Below are positions 21,846 through 64,000 of a stretch of DNA of 64,000 bases, in pieces. Position 1 is the first letter of the stretch, and the number at the start of each line of letters is the position of its first letter. The position numbers and the translations under genes were made by a program. Under the pieces are notes generated by a model. The model saw only the letters and a program-made list of their open reading frames with translations, was not told the DNA's origin and made no database searches. The DNA comes from Cristatella mucedo. Taxonomy: Eukaryota > Bryozoa > Phylactolaemata > Cristatellidae. The stretch is from positions 24,571,001-24,635,000 of the forward strand of contig WPIO01000001.1 in the NCBI GenBank assembly GCA_009760855.2, read 5' to 3'.

Positions 21846-22329
21846 GTTACCAAATTTTGCTCTTAAAGATTCCTCCCCTTGGCGATACTTGTACTAGTTT
21901 GGGAAGACCAGAAAATTATGACGCCTGCCCCAAAAATGTCGAAGTGGTAAGGTCCGTGACAGCCTGCTAACTAATGCTAGGAGATCAATAAACCTCAATT
22001 TTAAAATAAGTGTGGTTGAATCCCCGGCGATCTTTCGCAAGTATTGTCTTCAGATTAAACACAACAAAAAAAAACGCTGCTGCAGTCTCGGAGAAGGCTC
22101 TGGTCATCGGGTACTTTAGTTAACAGCCACCCAGTTACAGGTTGCCGGAGCAGCACACTGATCCTGTGAGCCGGAGTAGCACATTGAGTCTACAGCTCTC
22201 TGAGTCTTCTTACGATTAGGCTTCGAGCCATCCTCCTCATATCGGTCACCCCTCTGCGAGAACGCCAGCCTGTCTCTTGATGATCCTATCTTCCAATACA
22301 ATTAATAACATTTCTTTCAAGATTTTCAT

Positions 22330-22985
22330 ACTCATTCAACCATCGAATCTGCTTTAAGATCTCCTCTCTGGTCTACAGCTGCGGCTCTTGCTTGCACCAA
22401 CCTACCCAATCTCCTTACTCCTCCAGAGAGCTGTCTAACCATAGGTATCTCGGCTTCCAGCCGTGTGGCCCTTTTCTGCTCTAAATTGACAAATTTTGGT
22501 GATAGGGGCTTCGGAACGTTCGCACCGAAAGTCTGGAGCTCGAGAGAGCTTGTGTCACATCTACACTGACTTTGCATAATTAAAGTCTCAGCTGAAGACG
22601 CACCTGCTCTATTCAGCTTTCTCTTAGTCCTAGTGAACTTGTCTTTTTCGTTCCTGTGTGCTTCGCGTGTTCACCTGTGTATGATTCAGTGCATGTTTCT
22701 TACGCAACGACAACTACTCTCCCACTGCCGACTATGGCACATCCTTTTCAGCGGTCCTGAGCTGCTACTTCTACGCTACTCACTACCTCAACTGCTCAAC
22801 TATCCTGACTCTGCTATGCTTCCCACTTTCTCTTTGTTGCGCGAGACGAAGCCTGTTGGTTACCGAATGCGTACCGAAAGCCGCTTAGGCTGTGAGTGCG
22901 CTATACAAAACTCTCCTGCGTAGCACCCACATGGTCTTTATGACTTTGTGGAGTTACAAACGGAGATACATTACATTACATGCCG
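22330..22985 (+). mobile_element. LINE family B-type reverse transcriptase tail plus 3' end
   Basis: 22490-22620 carries FGDRGFGTFAPKVWS-like and KSQLKTHLL-like motifs. 22700-22985 closely matches the 3' end at 18260-18535, including the ACATTACATTACA tail. Whether both pieces come from one insertion is not certain. Confidence 0.75.
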
Positions 22986-23084
22986 CAAGCCAGAGCTCCT
23001 ACGAACCGGCGACCTTGAGAGTCTTCTTATGTGCTTTTGCATGCTGGCTTATTTACGATACTTGTTTGCTTTTGCAGGCTTGTA

Positions 23085-23224
23085 TAAGCATGATACAGAG
23101 CATTTCATTAAACCTTGGTTGTTGCTTCTATTGCAGGGAGCCGTACAGCGTCTGCATAGCTTTAGTTCTCTTAGAGCGCTGTACATGCGACCTTTTATAA
23201 TTATTATTATTATTATTATTATAA
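23085..23224 (+). mobile_element. LINE family A tail with (ATT)n
   Basis: GCATTTCATTAAACCTTGG to CATAGCTTTAGTTCTCTTAG and AGCGCTGTACATGCG, ending in seven ATT units. Only the 3' end is present. Confidence 0.7.
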
Positions 23225-26099
23225 CATCCTGGGGAGGTTGGCTGTTCCCGGCTGTGAGAGAACGTGACTCCGGAGCCATTGAGAATCGGGCGAGGGGCGG
23301 ATACAATGGATCGGAGCTTCCGAAGCAGCCAGTGGACAATGGCTCGCGGTGGCCCGGGACAAATCCTCCACGCATTGGCGGCATCTGTGGGGACACCCGT
23401 CTACCACAAACTGCCGCCAGCTGTCGGGTAGTTCTGGAAAGGACAATGGCTCGACGGTGCAAAAACAATGCATGCCTGGAACATAAGGGCTGCCTGAGTA
23501 CGCGCGAGGAGAAAAATATAAGGAGAGGTCTAGGGCCCTCAACGCCGGCAGCCGTCGAGAGTGAGTAGACTGGGCTTGGCCGGCGTGGTTTCTGCTAATG
23601 ACGTGCATTGGAGCCAGAAGACTTGTTTGTCTGTTACGCTATCCAGCCCGATGACAGGTCGTCCGGAAGGCTGTCGTACCGGCCACCAGATACCTTAAGC
23701 AATTTTGTCTTAGTCGATCAAGCCTGCCGAGAATTGGAGGGGAAGAGTAGCCCCTCCCAACTAGCTGATACATCTTTTCCCTCACGTAGACTAGCAACGA
23801 ACTCCTCTTAAATTAGTATCAAGGTAAAATCCGCCTGGTTATTGCCACAAATGGCCTCGATACCAATAACTTGGGCTGTATTCAGCTAGGGAGGACTAAT
23901 TAAAATGTTGCATGTGCGTCGAGCTTGATAGTAGAGGCTGCTAATCTGTGCAGGTGATCCAGCCGGTGAAATGAAACGATAACACACGGTGCAAAACTCA
24001 GCAGCTAGGTTTTTTGGGTCGCGACCTTCGCACCAACCACACTATCGCACTTCTCTCCAACCAGCAGTTGCTCCACATCATGCAGGCCACCTCCATAGTT
24101 CCCTCACTGTGCGTAGCTTGCTATGCCGTTAGCTAAGCGATATCTATCGGTGGCCGCGCCTATAGTTTTCCGTGCACCTAGAGCCGGGTACTCTCTCTTT
24201 CTCTCTCTAAGGGCCGAGCACGGCAGCGCTATGCTGACGGCATTCAAAGCAAAGCTAAAACCCCAGCCTTTTGTTCCTCAGCCTTTGCCAGACGTGAGAA
24301 TCGGCCTTAAATGCATGCTGCCATTGCGCGTCATATCACTAATCAGCCGATGCGCTTCCTTTCGAGCCAATGTGAAGTGCCTTTATTAAAATATTTCTCT
24401 GAGGGGGCCACATAAGCATTCTATTTTTATGATCCACAACTTGGGCCAGTGGGCTCGACTGCTTGCAGCTTCTCTTGAGGGGTGATTAGTGGGGGAGGGG
24501 GCGAGATGGCGAACTGGGAGCGAAAAGGGACTACCAACAGAACTAGTTCGAAGTAGGCCTGAGGGAAGGCCCTGTCTACACTTCTGTTTCGTAGTAGTGT
24601 TAAACTCGCAGAAAATCAGGACCTCGCACGGCACGCCGGCGGCTACAACACAAACGGCGAGGAACAAGGATAGGGCGCGCCAGCAGCATTGCCGGAATTA
24701 CGAGCCCGGCCCACAGGCCTACTTGCATCGCTCTTCGCAGACGCTGACGGTAGGCAGCATTTAAGCTGCGAGCAGATGGCATGTAAGAAGTAGTTCGTCT
24801 CTCGATGCACGCCTCGGCCGGCTGCGAAGTCGCGTATTCGGCGGCCGTAAAGCCGAGGCGTCAACCAGGTATTGGGGAAGCTCGTACCGTGCACGTGGCA
24901 GCAGAGTACACTCTTGATTACGGCGCAGGCGCGGTAACATCACGAGGTCTTACGATGGAGCTCGAAAAAGCGGCTTCCGGGTTAGAGCCGCGATGGGGCG
25001 GTTAAAGGCCCTTGTCCTAATATGGGTATGAATCCTAGCGGATGTGGTACAACCAATGGTCGTCTTGGGTTAGCACTCTGAATTTGTGACCCAATTTGGA
25101 TGACGAAAACCGTCGTCAAGAAGATCAAAATATTTTTTGAAACAAAAATTTATTTTTAAATACAAAGCAGTGGCTTATTATATATATATACAGGGTTGCT
25201 GCTGTCAGCAGCACATTACGCCGCCGAATCCGCTTTCGCGGAAGGATCCAAGCCGACGCACGCACTTGCCGGTCACACACCGCCCTACTCAGTTTCGAGT
25301 CTCCGTCGGGAGCTCGTACAACCGAGAATGGTATGTTAAAAAGTTAGTCTGCGGTGACTCCTCGCTAGATGAGCCTAGTGGCGGAGTACCTCGGCCTGGA
25401 ACGAACCTATTTGTTATTGCATTATGATTTTCTTCTAGACCCTAAATGGTTCGGTGAAGCCACTTCTAACGGCGGGAGTTGCATTACATTGAAATGGCTT
25501 GCCGTCGTTAACGCGTGTCCGTTAGTTGTGTGGCCGGGATATGCTAGAAAGTTGCTGACGTGTAAATGCCGCCGGCGGGCGCGTGTAGGACAACTTCCGG
25601 CCTCCGGTTAACCGACCTAATCTTATGCTCGCCATGTTGAACCAAGCTTACGCTTCCGGTTACTGGCTGTCTTCGCGCAAAGCGACCTTATAGGTTTTGT
25701 TTTTGTCACCGCCAGTAAATTTTTGAGTAACCCTTCTCACAAGCTTTCATCCTCAATCTCCAGTCGGCATATTTGCGTCTATGCCGAACGCTGACAGTCC
25801 AGCTGTCCTTCACCCCGGGGTCTCCTCTGCGAACTTCTTAATGGGCTATAGTCCTATGCCTAATAGGTGTCGTATTTGAGTGCTATGAATTGGAAAACTT
25901 CGCTTTCAGTAGAGGCTGTTGCTTGCGCGCGCACAGTTTCTCTGGCCTTACGAGGGAGAATCGGTTGCCATTGATAAGTCATTTACTTGCTAGGATTACA
26001 CCTACTTGCTTAGGAAACGGCATCGTTTGAAGATGTCCGACTAATAACAAGGCCTGTGGTGGTTAAAATTCAAAATGCATCTTCTGTTGTAGTCGTCAG
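23225..26099. other. Region upstream of the cofilin exons; first exon and promoter expected here or further left
   Basis: A GC-rich patch at 23225-23570 has a TATA-like AAATATAAGG near 23514 and could be a promoter or LTR fragment, but no repeat partner is seen. 24450-25010 is also GC-rich. The small cofilin first exon, which should end in G before GT, could not be identified. Confidence 0.35.
24300..24415 (+). mobile_element. LINE family A tail, decayed
   Basis: CATATCACTAATCAGCCGAT, CCAATGTGAAGTGCCT and ATTTCTCTGAGGGGGCCACA match the family A 3' end at modest identity. Confidence 0.5.
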
Positions 26100-28759
26100 G
26101 TGTCGCCGTGTCTGCTGATTGTGCGATCGAGTACGGCCGTTTGAAATCGGACCGTCAGTACCGCTATTTGGTGTTCAAGATGGTCAATGACAACACCGAA
26201 ATTGTTGTGGATGTAAAGGGTGCTAGAGGTAGGTTTATGGCATCTGATGTTTTCTATCAATCTTGTAAGCGTCAATCATGTATGTTAAATGCTGAATGCG
26301 TTTTTCTCATTTCCGTTGTCATGTTGGGAGGAGAGAGTGCAGCAGGTGGGGGGGGGGAGGTAGTAAAATTGCTTCCGGTTTAGGCAGAGAAACGTCAGTC
26401 GGCTCCTTCCTCCCACTACAAACAGGCTATGATAGTAATAATCATAAGAATAAGTTTGATATGACACCCTAAGAGAACTCAAATCTCTTTCTAGGCACTT
26501 TACATTTTCTGCACAGGGTAAGCCTCAGGTAAGTCAGGAAAAACATCTTGTCACCAAGGTATCTTCAAGGAGCCGACCCTGCCAAGAGTCGTAGTATGTG
26601 GAATTATAAGGGTATCCCTGCATCAGCTCGGCAGCTGGTAATGGAGGATCTCATCTTGCTGTCACCTTGACCCCCAGCCTTTGACCAGTAGTACAGGCTA
26701 GTGCATGCTCGTGTAGCTGGCAGCTGTACCAACGTTCGGGGGGGGGGGGGGTCACCTCTTGGCCTGACGTCCAATGCTGCAATCAATGCAGGTGGAACGA
26801 GGTGCAGGGACGTACGGCATGAATACAGCCCTGTTTACAGTGTAGCCTTTGTCTGACCGAGCCTGATGCGTTGGTCATGCTGCAATGCCAGAAGTTGATT
26901 TGCAATAAGATATAGATTGAACCGGCAATCCACTAAATACAGCAGAGACCTGTCCCACTTTCCGGTTGCTCGACTGTTTTTGGCACCACGCAGACTAAGA
27001 CCCTCGGTTCCCCTGGCTAGTGAGAAGCCTGCAGTTTTAGAGAGGTTGGTGCGCTGCAGGCATCGGGGACTCTACATGACTGCCATGGCAGCTGCTCGAG
27101 CACGCTAAACGGCACTTGGTTCATCTATCCAGTTTAAGGTAGATGCAGTTGGGTAGCTTTGTCGGGGCACCTATTTCCATCACATATGCTCTTACTCTAC
27201 TTTGGGACAGGGCAGGCCCCTAGTATGTGCTGCTAGTTCTGGCTACCAAGCGAAATATTTCATAATAATGATAATACATTTGTTATAGTGCCCTCAGAGA
27301 ACTCTTTCTTAGAAGTTCTTTCTAGGCACTTTACACGCTGCAAAGGAAGCACGTTCGAATGGTTAGTGGTAGCATGCTCAATGACAACAAGCTTAACAGG
27401 TGACATGCGCAGGGTAAGCATGCAAATATGGTTAGTGGCAGCATGCATAGTGTCAGAATGTATAAGCACATAAAGAACGACTAACGTGGACCCACTAAAT
27501 GCTGTTATCAATAGATGCATTTAAAGTTTTCTTAATGTGGTCAAAAGTCAGGGGATGTCGTGGCAAGTCGGAAGTGAGTTCCAGGCTTTGGGAGCATATG
27601 AACTAAAGGCACGGTTTCCAAAGGATTTGAGGTTCATACGAGGTATAGGTAAACGATTAGTTCCCGAAAAGCAGATGGTACGATGCTTAGCTGGTGGAGA
27701 GTAAGTAGATTGTAATAGGTAGACTAGAGCCAAAGAATGAAGCGACCTAAAAGTGAGTGACAAAATATTGAAGTCGATGCACTGCTTAATTGAGTCAGTG
27801 CAGTTCGGCGAAAGTGGTGTGATATGGAGAGGGTCACGACAGACAAGCCTGGCTGCAGAGTTTGCACCAAGTGTAACCAAGTGCCTGATTGCACTGGCAG
27901 ATCGGTTGACCAGCAAACAGAGAGTTACAGAAGTCGAGACAGGATGTCAAAATGCATGGACTAATTTAGATGTGGTATTCCTGTCTAAGCAAGTCCGAAT
28001 TTTAGCAGCGTTATGTTGCTGAAAGTAGGCAGATTTAACTGTGGAGCTCATGTTTGACATTTAGACTCAATGACTGTCCCCTGCTTCGTCAGCAAAACAC
28101 GGGCCCTTGGAATGCAAGACAGACCTGGCAGAAACCGACCCCTGCATTCCGTTTCTTGACTGCCTTGCACGCACACAGACGTTGTGATCGGTCTCGTTAC
28201 GTGGAGCATCGTCTGCTGCTTTGTAGATTCATCCTACGACGACCTCGTGGCTCACCTCAGGATCGCTGAGGCAGAGGAGGACTGCCGCTTTGCTGTCTAC
28301 GATGTTGACTTTACGTTTAAAGGCCAGCCGAAGAATAAGCTGATTTTTATCGCTTGGTAAGCACATCGATTTAGAGCAACTGACTGAAGCTGGGTGTGGG
28401 GTCGCTTCGTAACCAGCAGCCGGCAGGTGCACAGTTTCGGCTCTTGTGGAGCAGCAGGGCCTGCTCGCTCGCACCGTCTGCGCTTAATCTGGTGGTGGCG
28501 GTAGCAAGGGCCACTTAAGTCAGCTCTGGTGGTGGCAGTGGCAAGGGCTACTTAAGTCAGCTCATCGCTCAACTGCGCAAGGCTCTTTTTGCCCAGGTCG
28601 CCTGATAAGGCCAAGATCAAGCAGAAAATGGTTTACACCAGCAGCAAAATGTCGTTGAAGAAGAAGCTGCAGATAGAACTGGAGCAACAGGCCACCGACC
28701 TCGAGGAGCTCTCGTTCGATGCCATAGTCGAACGCTGCTCTCGAGCACTCAAGGACTAG
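26100..28759 (+). CDS. ADF/cofilin actin-depolymerising factor, three exons (first coding exon not found)
   Basis: ADF/cofilin binds actin monomers and filaments and speeds filament turnover in the cytoplasm. Exons: 26100-26228, 28227-28356, 28597-28759 (TAG at 28757-28759), all with AG/GT borders and matching phases, about 140 residues. Family features are GVAVSADCAIEYG at the N-terminus, YRYLVFKM on a core strand, EDCRFAVYDVDF, NKLIFIAWSPD, and the long actin-binding helix region KQKMVYTSSKMSLKKKL. ADF genes usually carry the ATG and a few residues on a separate small exon. Here frame 26100 begins with the last two bases of a Gly codon, consistent with a first exon ending in M-A-S-G, which would hold the LIM-kinase serine. 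I could not fix that exon among many possible ATGs upstream. The product is close to typical invertebrate ADF length. Confidence 0.93.
26430..26525 (-). mobile_element. LINE family A tail in cofilin intron
   Basis: GTAATAATCATAAGAATAAG then CACCCTAAGAGAACTCAAAT and CTTTCTAGGCACTTTACA: the reversed 3' end of family A, about 200 bp after exon 26100-26228. Confidence 0.75.
27255..28060 (-). mobile_element. LINE family A 3' part in cofilin intron
   Basis: Reversed tail at 27260-27330 (CTTTCTAGGCACTTTACACG). The reverse transcriptase C-terminus reads MNLKSFGNRAFSSYAPKAWN (about 27575-27640) with LSLTFRSLHSLALVYL before it. It is antisense to the cofilin gene and ends about 170 bp before exon 28227. 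Confidence 0.88.
28227..28356 (+). CDS. ADF/cofilin exon, central ADF-homology core
   Basis: It enters after TAG at 28224-28226 with two bases that complete an Asp codon left open by the previous exon. It encodes DSSYDDLVAHL, then EDCRFAVYDVDF and the NKLIFIAW strand. The exon ends TG|GTAAGC, so Trp is completed by the first base of the next exon, which starts SPDKAKIK. The WSPD junction is a highly conserved ADF motif, which confirms the splice choice. Confidence 0.92.
28485..28563. repeat. Tandem duplication (~36 bp x 2) in cofilin intron
   Basis: CTGGTGGTGGCGGTAGCAAG then GGCCACTTAAGTCAGCT recurs immediately with three substitutions. The second copy ends about 30 bp before the acceptor of exon 28597. 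Confidence 0.9.
28597..28759 (+). CDS. ADF/cofilin terminal exon
   Basis: The acceptor CAG is at 28594-28596. It encodes SPDKAKIKQKMVYTSSKM followed by SLKKKL, the long actin-binding helix region, then an acidic C-terminal helix ending ALKD and TAG. No clear AATAAA follows before 29454, so the 3' untranslated region may run into the antisense of the converging ryanodine receptor. Confidence 0.93.
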
Positions 28760-29453
28760 TTGCGGCAGTGGCGACAGCGCGCACACTGCGGCCACCGGTT
28801 TCATTGCTGCCACTGCTGGGCGGGGCTCAGTGGCTCTGCCATGCTGGGCGGGGCTAGCTGATGTGTGCTTCGGCAAAGGCGGTGCATGAGAAGAGCTGCT
28901 CCATGTTGCCTCCACTTTCTTTTTACCATTTTCTGTGCCGTAAGGCGCTGTTCCTCGTTTGTATTTTTCTGTGCAGCAGCTTGCTATGCACGGACAGGCG
29001 CGCGTGCTGCTTATGCTGGCTGCCACTGCTGCAAAGAGTCGTTAGAGCGGTTCGGTGCAGGTGCAGCAACATCGTGCGTGCCACTGCCGTTAGCTAATTG
29101 CATCGGCAGACCTGTTGCCTAGGTGAGTGTACCCTGCATTGCTGCGGTCATCGATCAAGACAGCCAGAGCTGTGAAGTTAAGGGAGACAACGAGGCCTTT
29201 GTATATGTCTATTCAAATACAGCTGCTAGTAATGCAAAACAAATGTCGCCAGCCACTTGCAACCGCAAACACAGCATGAGCGGCAGCATTCAGCCCATAA
29301 TGCTAAGGAAGCCATCTAGCTAAGATCGCCTCTCGCTGTGACACCATTGGCGAGGCTACTGAAGGGTATGCATTCGGGAAGCAATGCAAGTCTGCAACAA
29401 ACGTCCGAAATATACTTCTGAAGTCAATACACTGCTGCCGAGCTCGAAGCAAT

Positions 29454-61796
<32,343 letters not shown>

Positions 61797-63639
61797 CTAA
61801 TAAATAGCAGAAAAAGATACATCACAATTGTTTTGCAGATCTAGCATTAAATATCGGGTATGGCAAGCTTGGGTGTCCAATTCAATTCGCTAAGTGAATA
61901 CTGACACAGCAAAGCTATTTTGGACAAAGCAAAATATGCTGCCTGTTGAGACTGCAGGCTAAAGATACCGAATGTGGTTCCATAGATCACATGTTTCCGA
62001 CAAAGATACAGCAACGTTGACTGTCGTGGGTTTTGAACAGCTAACACATTCAGCAAAAAAAGTAATTTTTGTGGCTGCCCACTGCAAGTGTGCATCTTGT
62101 GCCGACCGGCATGACAGCCTTACCATTCAGGCATTCTTCTGATGCCTCAAGGGCAAACAAGAGACCACAAGATTTCTGATGGATGGTGCCATGACATATG
62201 GATATATTCCGGAATTTTAAATTCTAAAATCAGTATTGACCACTTGGCTAACACTTTATCCGATCATTATTCAACAAAATTTAACTTTATATTTGGTTCC
62301 TGAGTAGTAAGCATTGCATATAGCTAAAAAAGTAAAAACAAATGGCCATTATTTCCCAAGAACTGCTTTTGTGAGGAGGCAGTAGTAAGTCTGAGATGTG
62401 TTGTTTTTCAATTCTATGACCAAAAGTCTTGTGCCAAATAAAAAATCCACATTTCAGTATACAATGTATTTTTGTAGATAATAACACCCATAGATCATAC
62501 TGCAAACTCAAGCTGTTATACAACATAAAATGGTTAAGTATTTGATGTGTCTTCCTTAATTGTGATCACAAGACAAAGGCACACTATTGATCAATTGTTC
62601 TAAGCATTAATACACCACTTAAAACCTTCCCTATTGATACTTTCCAGTAATATAAGTAGTAATAATACAGAAGCCTCAAGCCCACCAGCTTAGTTTATTT
62701 CCAGCTGCCCTAGTGGATTTATATAATCATTTTCCGGAGATGGCATCAAAAGGCTGAAAACATCCGGCAGATGCATTTTGATATGTCTGACCAATTTATC
62801 AAGAAAGGGGACATTACTCTATAGAAGTATCTTTTCAGTAACCGTGTCTTTCTCTTGTTAACTCCATGCATCTAAAAGAGGATTAAAACAGCATCAAGAC
62901 CTAGCTGGACGCTTTGAGGTATGTCGAGCTCTCAAGGGAGATCATAGGAGACTTCAAAGTGGTGGCATTTCTTATGAGTCTCTAAAGCCTGGTAAAGATG
63001 GCAAGTCTTCCTCCTTACCTGCTTCCTATTTACTCGAGCCTTTGGTGTATATGTCACCAATATGGTGGGGGTGGTCAAGACTTTTGGAAGACTTGGCAAA
63101 AACTCAGGAGCCAAATCCGGTTCTACCTTTTCAGCCAAGACTTAGCAAGTGACCAATCATAGACGATACTCAGGCCATGCCTACTGCATTGCTTTGAAAG
63201 GAGGGGGACCGGTGAACTTAACGATGAGTTCTATGCCAGTCCCTGTTTATGGGACACTCTGAGCTCGGAGTTCAAAAATCAGATTTTGAGGTGGCAAGCG
63301 GTAAAGGCTATAGTGGACAGGTTTCATTCCACCGGTAATTGTGTTAGCGAAGCTTGGCCATAGAGAAATGCTGCAGCTATCCCATAAATGCTCAATGGGT
63401 GAAGCAAGTAGGAAGCAAGACGTGGAACAAGACTGCCGTCTAAACCTCATACAAAACGGAAGACCCTAGTAAGACTCAAGTAGGTAGGAAGTAGGTATGA
63501 AGCAAGACTAGCCATCTAAACCAGGCTTAAGGCAATTGTACCAGGTTTTCCTGCTATTTCTGCCTTTGGGTCAGAAGGACCACCATGCTCACTACCATTG
63601 CCTGGACTAGTTAGTCAAAGCAGACCGAGTTCTCTGTAG
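61797..63639. other. Right flank: RyR intron, no further exon recognised
   Basis: The next upstream RyR exon would encode sequence preceding [15 protein letters not shown] scanned the minus strand to the window end and found no convincing match, so this is probably a long intron. AT-rich at 62100-62900; 62930-63480 has small minus-strand frames of unknown origin. Confidence 0.5.
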
Positions 63640-63953
63640 GGAGAAGCAAAGTCAAGTGGGAGCAACTGGCAGACTCTGGCAAGGTGCTGATGAAACCACT
63701 GCATATAAAATTGAGCCATATGAAAAAACTTGTCACAACTCTAGATAAGGAGCCAGCAGTCTTTGCTTATCTTAAAAAAACTTTTTGCCTAAGGTGTCCA
63801 AGGCACGGGTCAAAGCCAGTGTCTTTGTGGGGTCAAAACATGAAGTTAATTGAGGTAAATTGTTTCCCTAAGAAGCTCACTAGTGAGGAGAAAGCAGCTT
63901 GGACCAGCTTTGTTGCAGAAATTCAGAGCATCCTGGGCAGTCAAGAGGTGTAA
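63640..63953 (+). pseudogene. Transposon-derived ORF (LHIKL...KAAW family), partial
   Basis: An 89-codon open frame reads PLHIKLSHMKKLVTTLDKEP, AVFAYLKKTF, and later TSEEKAAWTSFVAEIQSILG. The pattern (LHIKLG-MK-FVKALDK ... EKAAW-SF--V---LG) is common in repeat-associated ORFs of arthropod and cnidarian genomes that are annotated only as uncharacterised. The middle is shortened and diverged. The element may continue beyond the window. No catalytic motif is visible. Confidence 0.55.
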
Positions 63954-64000
63954 AAAATGTAAAGTGGCAGGTAGAGACTTTGTTGAAGAACTAAAGCACA

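Larger units (their letters stand above)
19156..22329. other. Intergenic stretch, mostly unassigned
   Basis: Apart from the Tigger-like fragment (19552), a short hairpin (19232-19257) and the SINE at 21702, I recognise nothing. The end of another hAT-like element (TTTGCCGACCTCTG, about 20160) is present without a partner. Confidence 0.45.

Overview
This is a window of a repeat-rich animal (metazoan) nuclear genome. Genes are split by GT-AG introns of about 100 bp to several kb, and the space between exons is filled with simple repeats, SINEs, LINE 3' ends and DNA-transposon relics. A ryanodine receptor, a B56 phosphatase subunit and ADF/cofilin together point to an animal. The ryanodine receptor reads like invertebrate versions (two canonical EF-hand loops, LEQVREDME after S6, KPDTEHTGQ near the C-terminus). 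A spiralian such as a flatworm or mollusc is plausible, but I cannot place it more precisely.

Three host genes can be assembled exon by exon. (1) 300-10905, plus strand: the C-terminal two thirds of a PP2A B56 regulatory subunit (gamma/delta type), seven exons, with its 5' part outside the window. (2) 26100-28759, plus strand: ADF/cofilin, three exons, with the short first exon carrying the ATG not located. (3) 61796 down to 29454, minus strand: the last 28 exons of a ryanodine receptor. These join to 3687 nt in one uninterrupted frame (1228 codons plus stop) and cover the region before the EF-hands, the EF-hand pair, all C-terminal membrane segments, the GIGD pore and the cytoplasmic tail. 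Cofilin and the ryanodine receptor converge, with 694 bp between stop codons.

The rest is mostly mobile-element history. LINE family A is a CR1/L2-like non-LTR element ending in a conserved block plus (ATT)n, with more than fifteen fragments in both orientations. LINE family B ends in (ACATT)n and has three copies. SINE family 1 is tRNA-derived, with at least eleven copies. SINE family 2 has a tRNA-like head and the tail of LINE A, and two of its three copies run into long (TA)n tracts. There are two degraded Tc1/mariner transposases (31.8-32.4 kb and 36.9-37.7 kb), a pogo/Tigger relic (60.2-60.5 kb) and a transposon-type ORF at the right edge.

The most unusual structure is at 16713-17975. 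A hAT element with a perfect 8-bp target duplication closely resembles the SPIN/OposCharlie type known from vertebrates. Inside it sits a small LTR element whose two LTRs are both followed by the same 79 bp of hAT sequence. Other notable structures are a perfect 27 x 19 bp minisatellite in the last B56 intron, a perfect 41-bp-arm palindrome at 13252-13367, and long purine-only or (GA)n/(GAG)n tracts in ryanodine receptor introns. Long open frames over these tracts are artefacts. Nothing here suggests bacteria, CRISPR or an operon.
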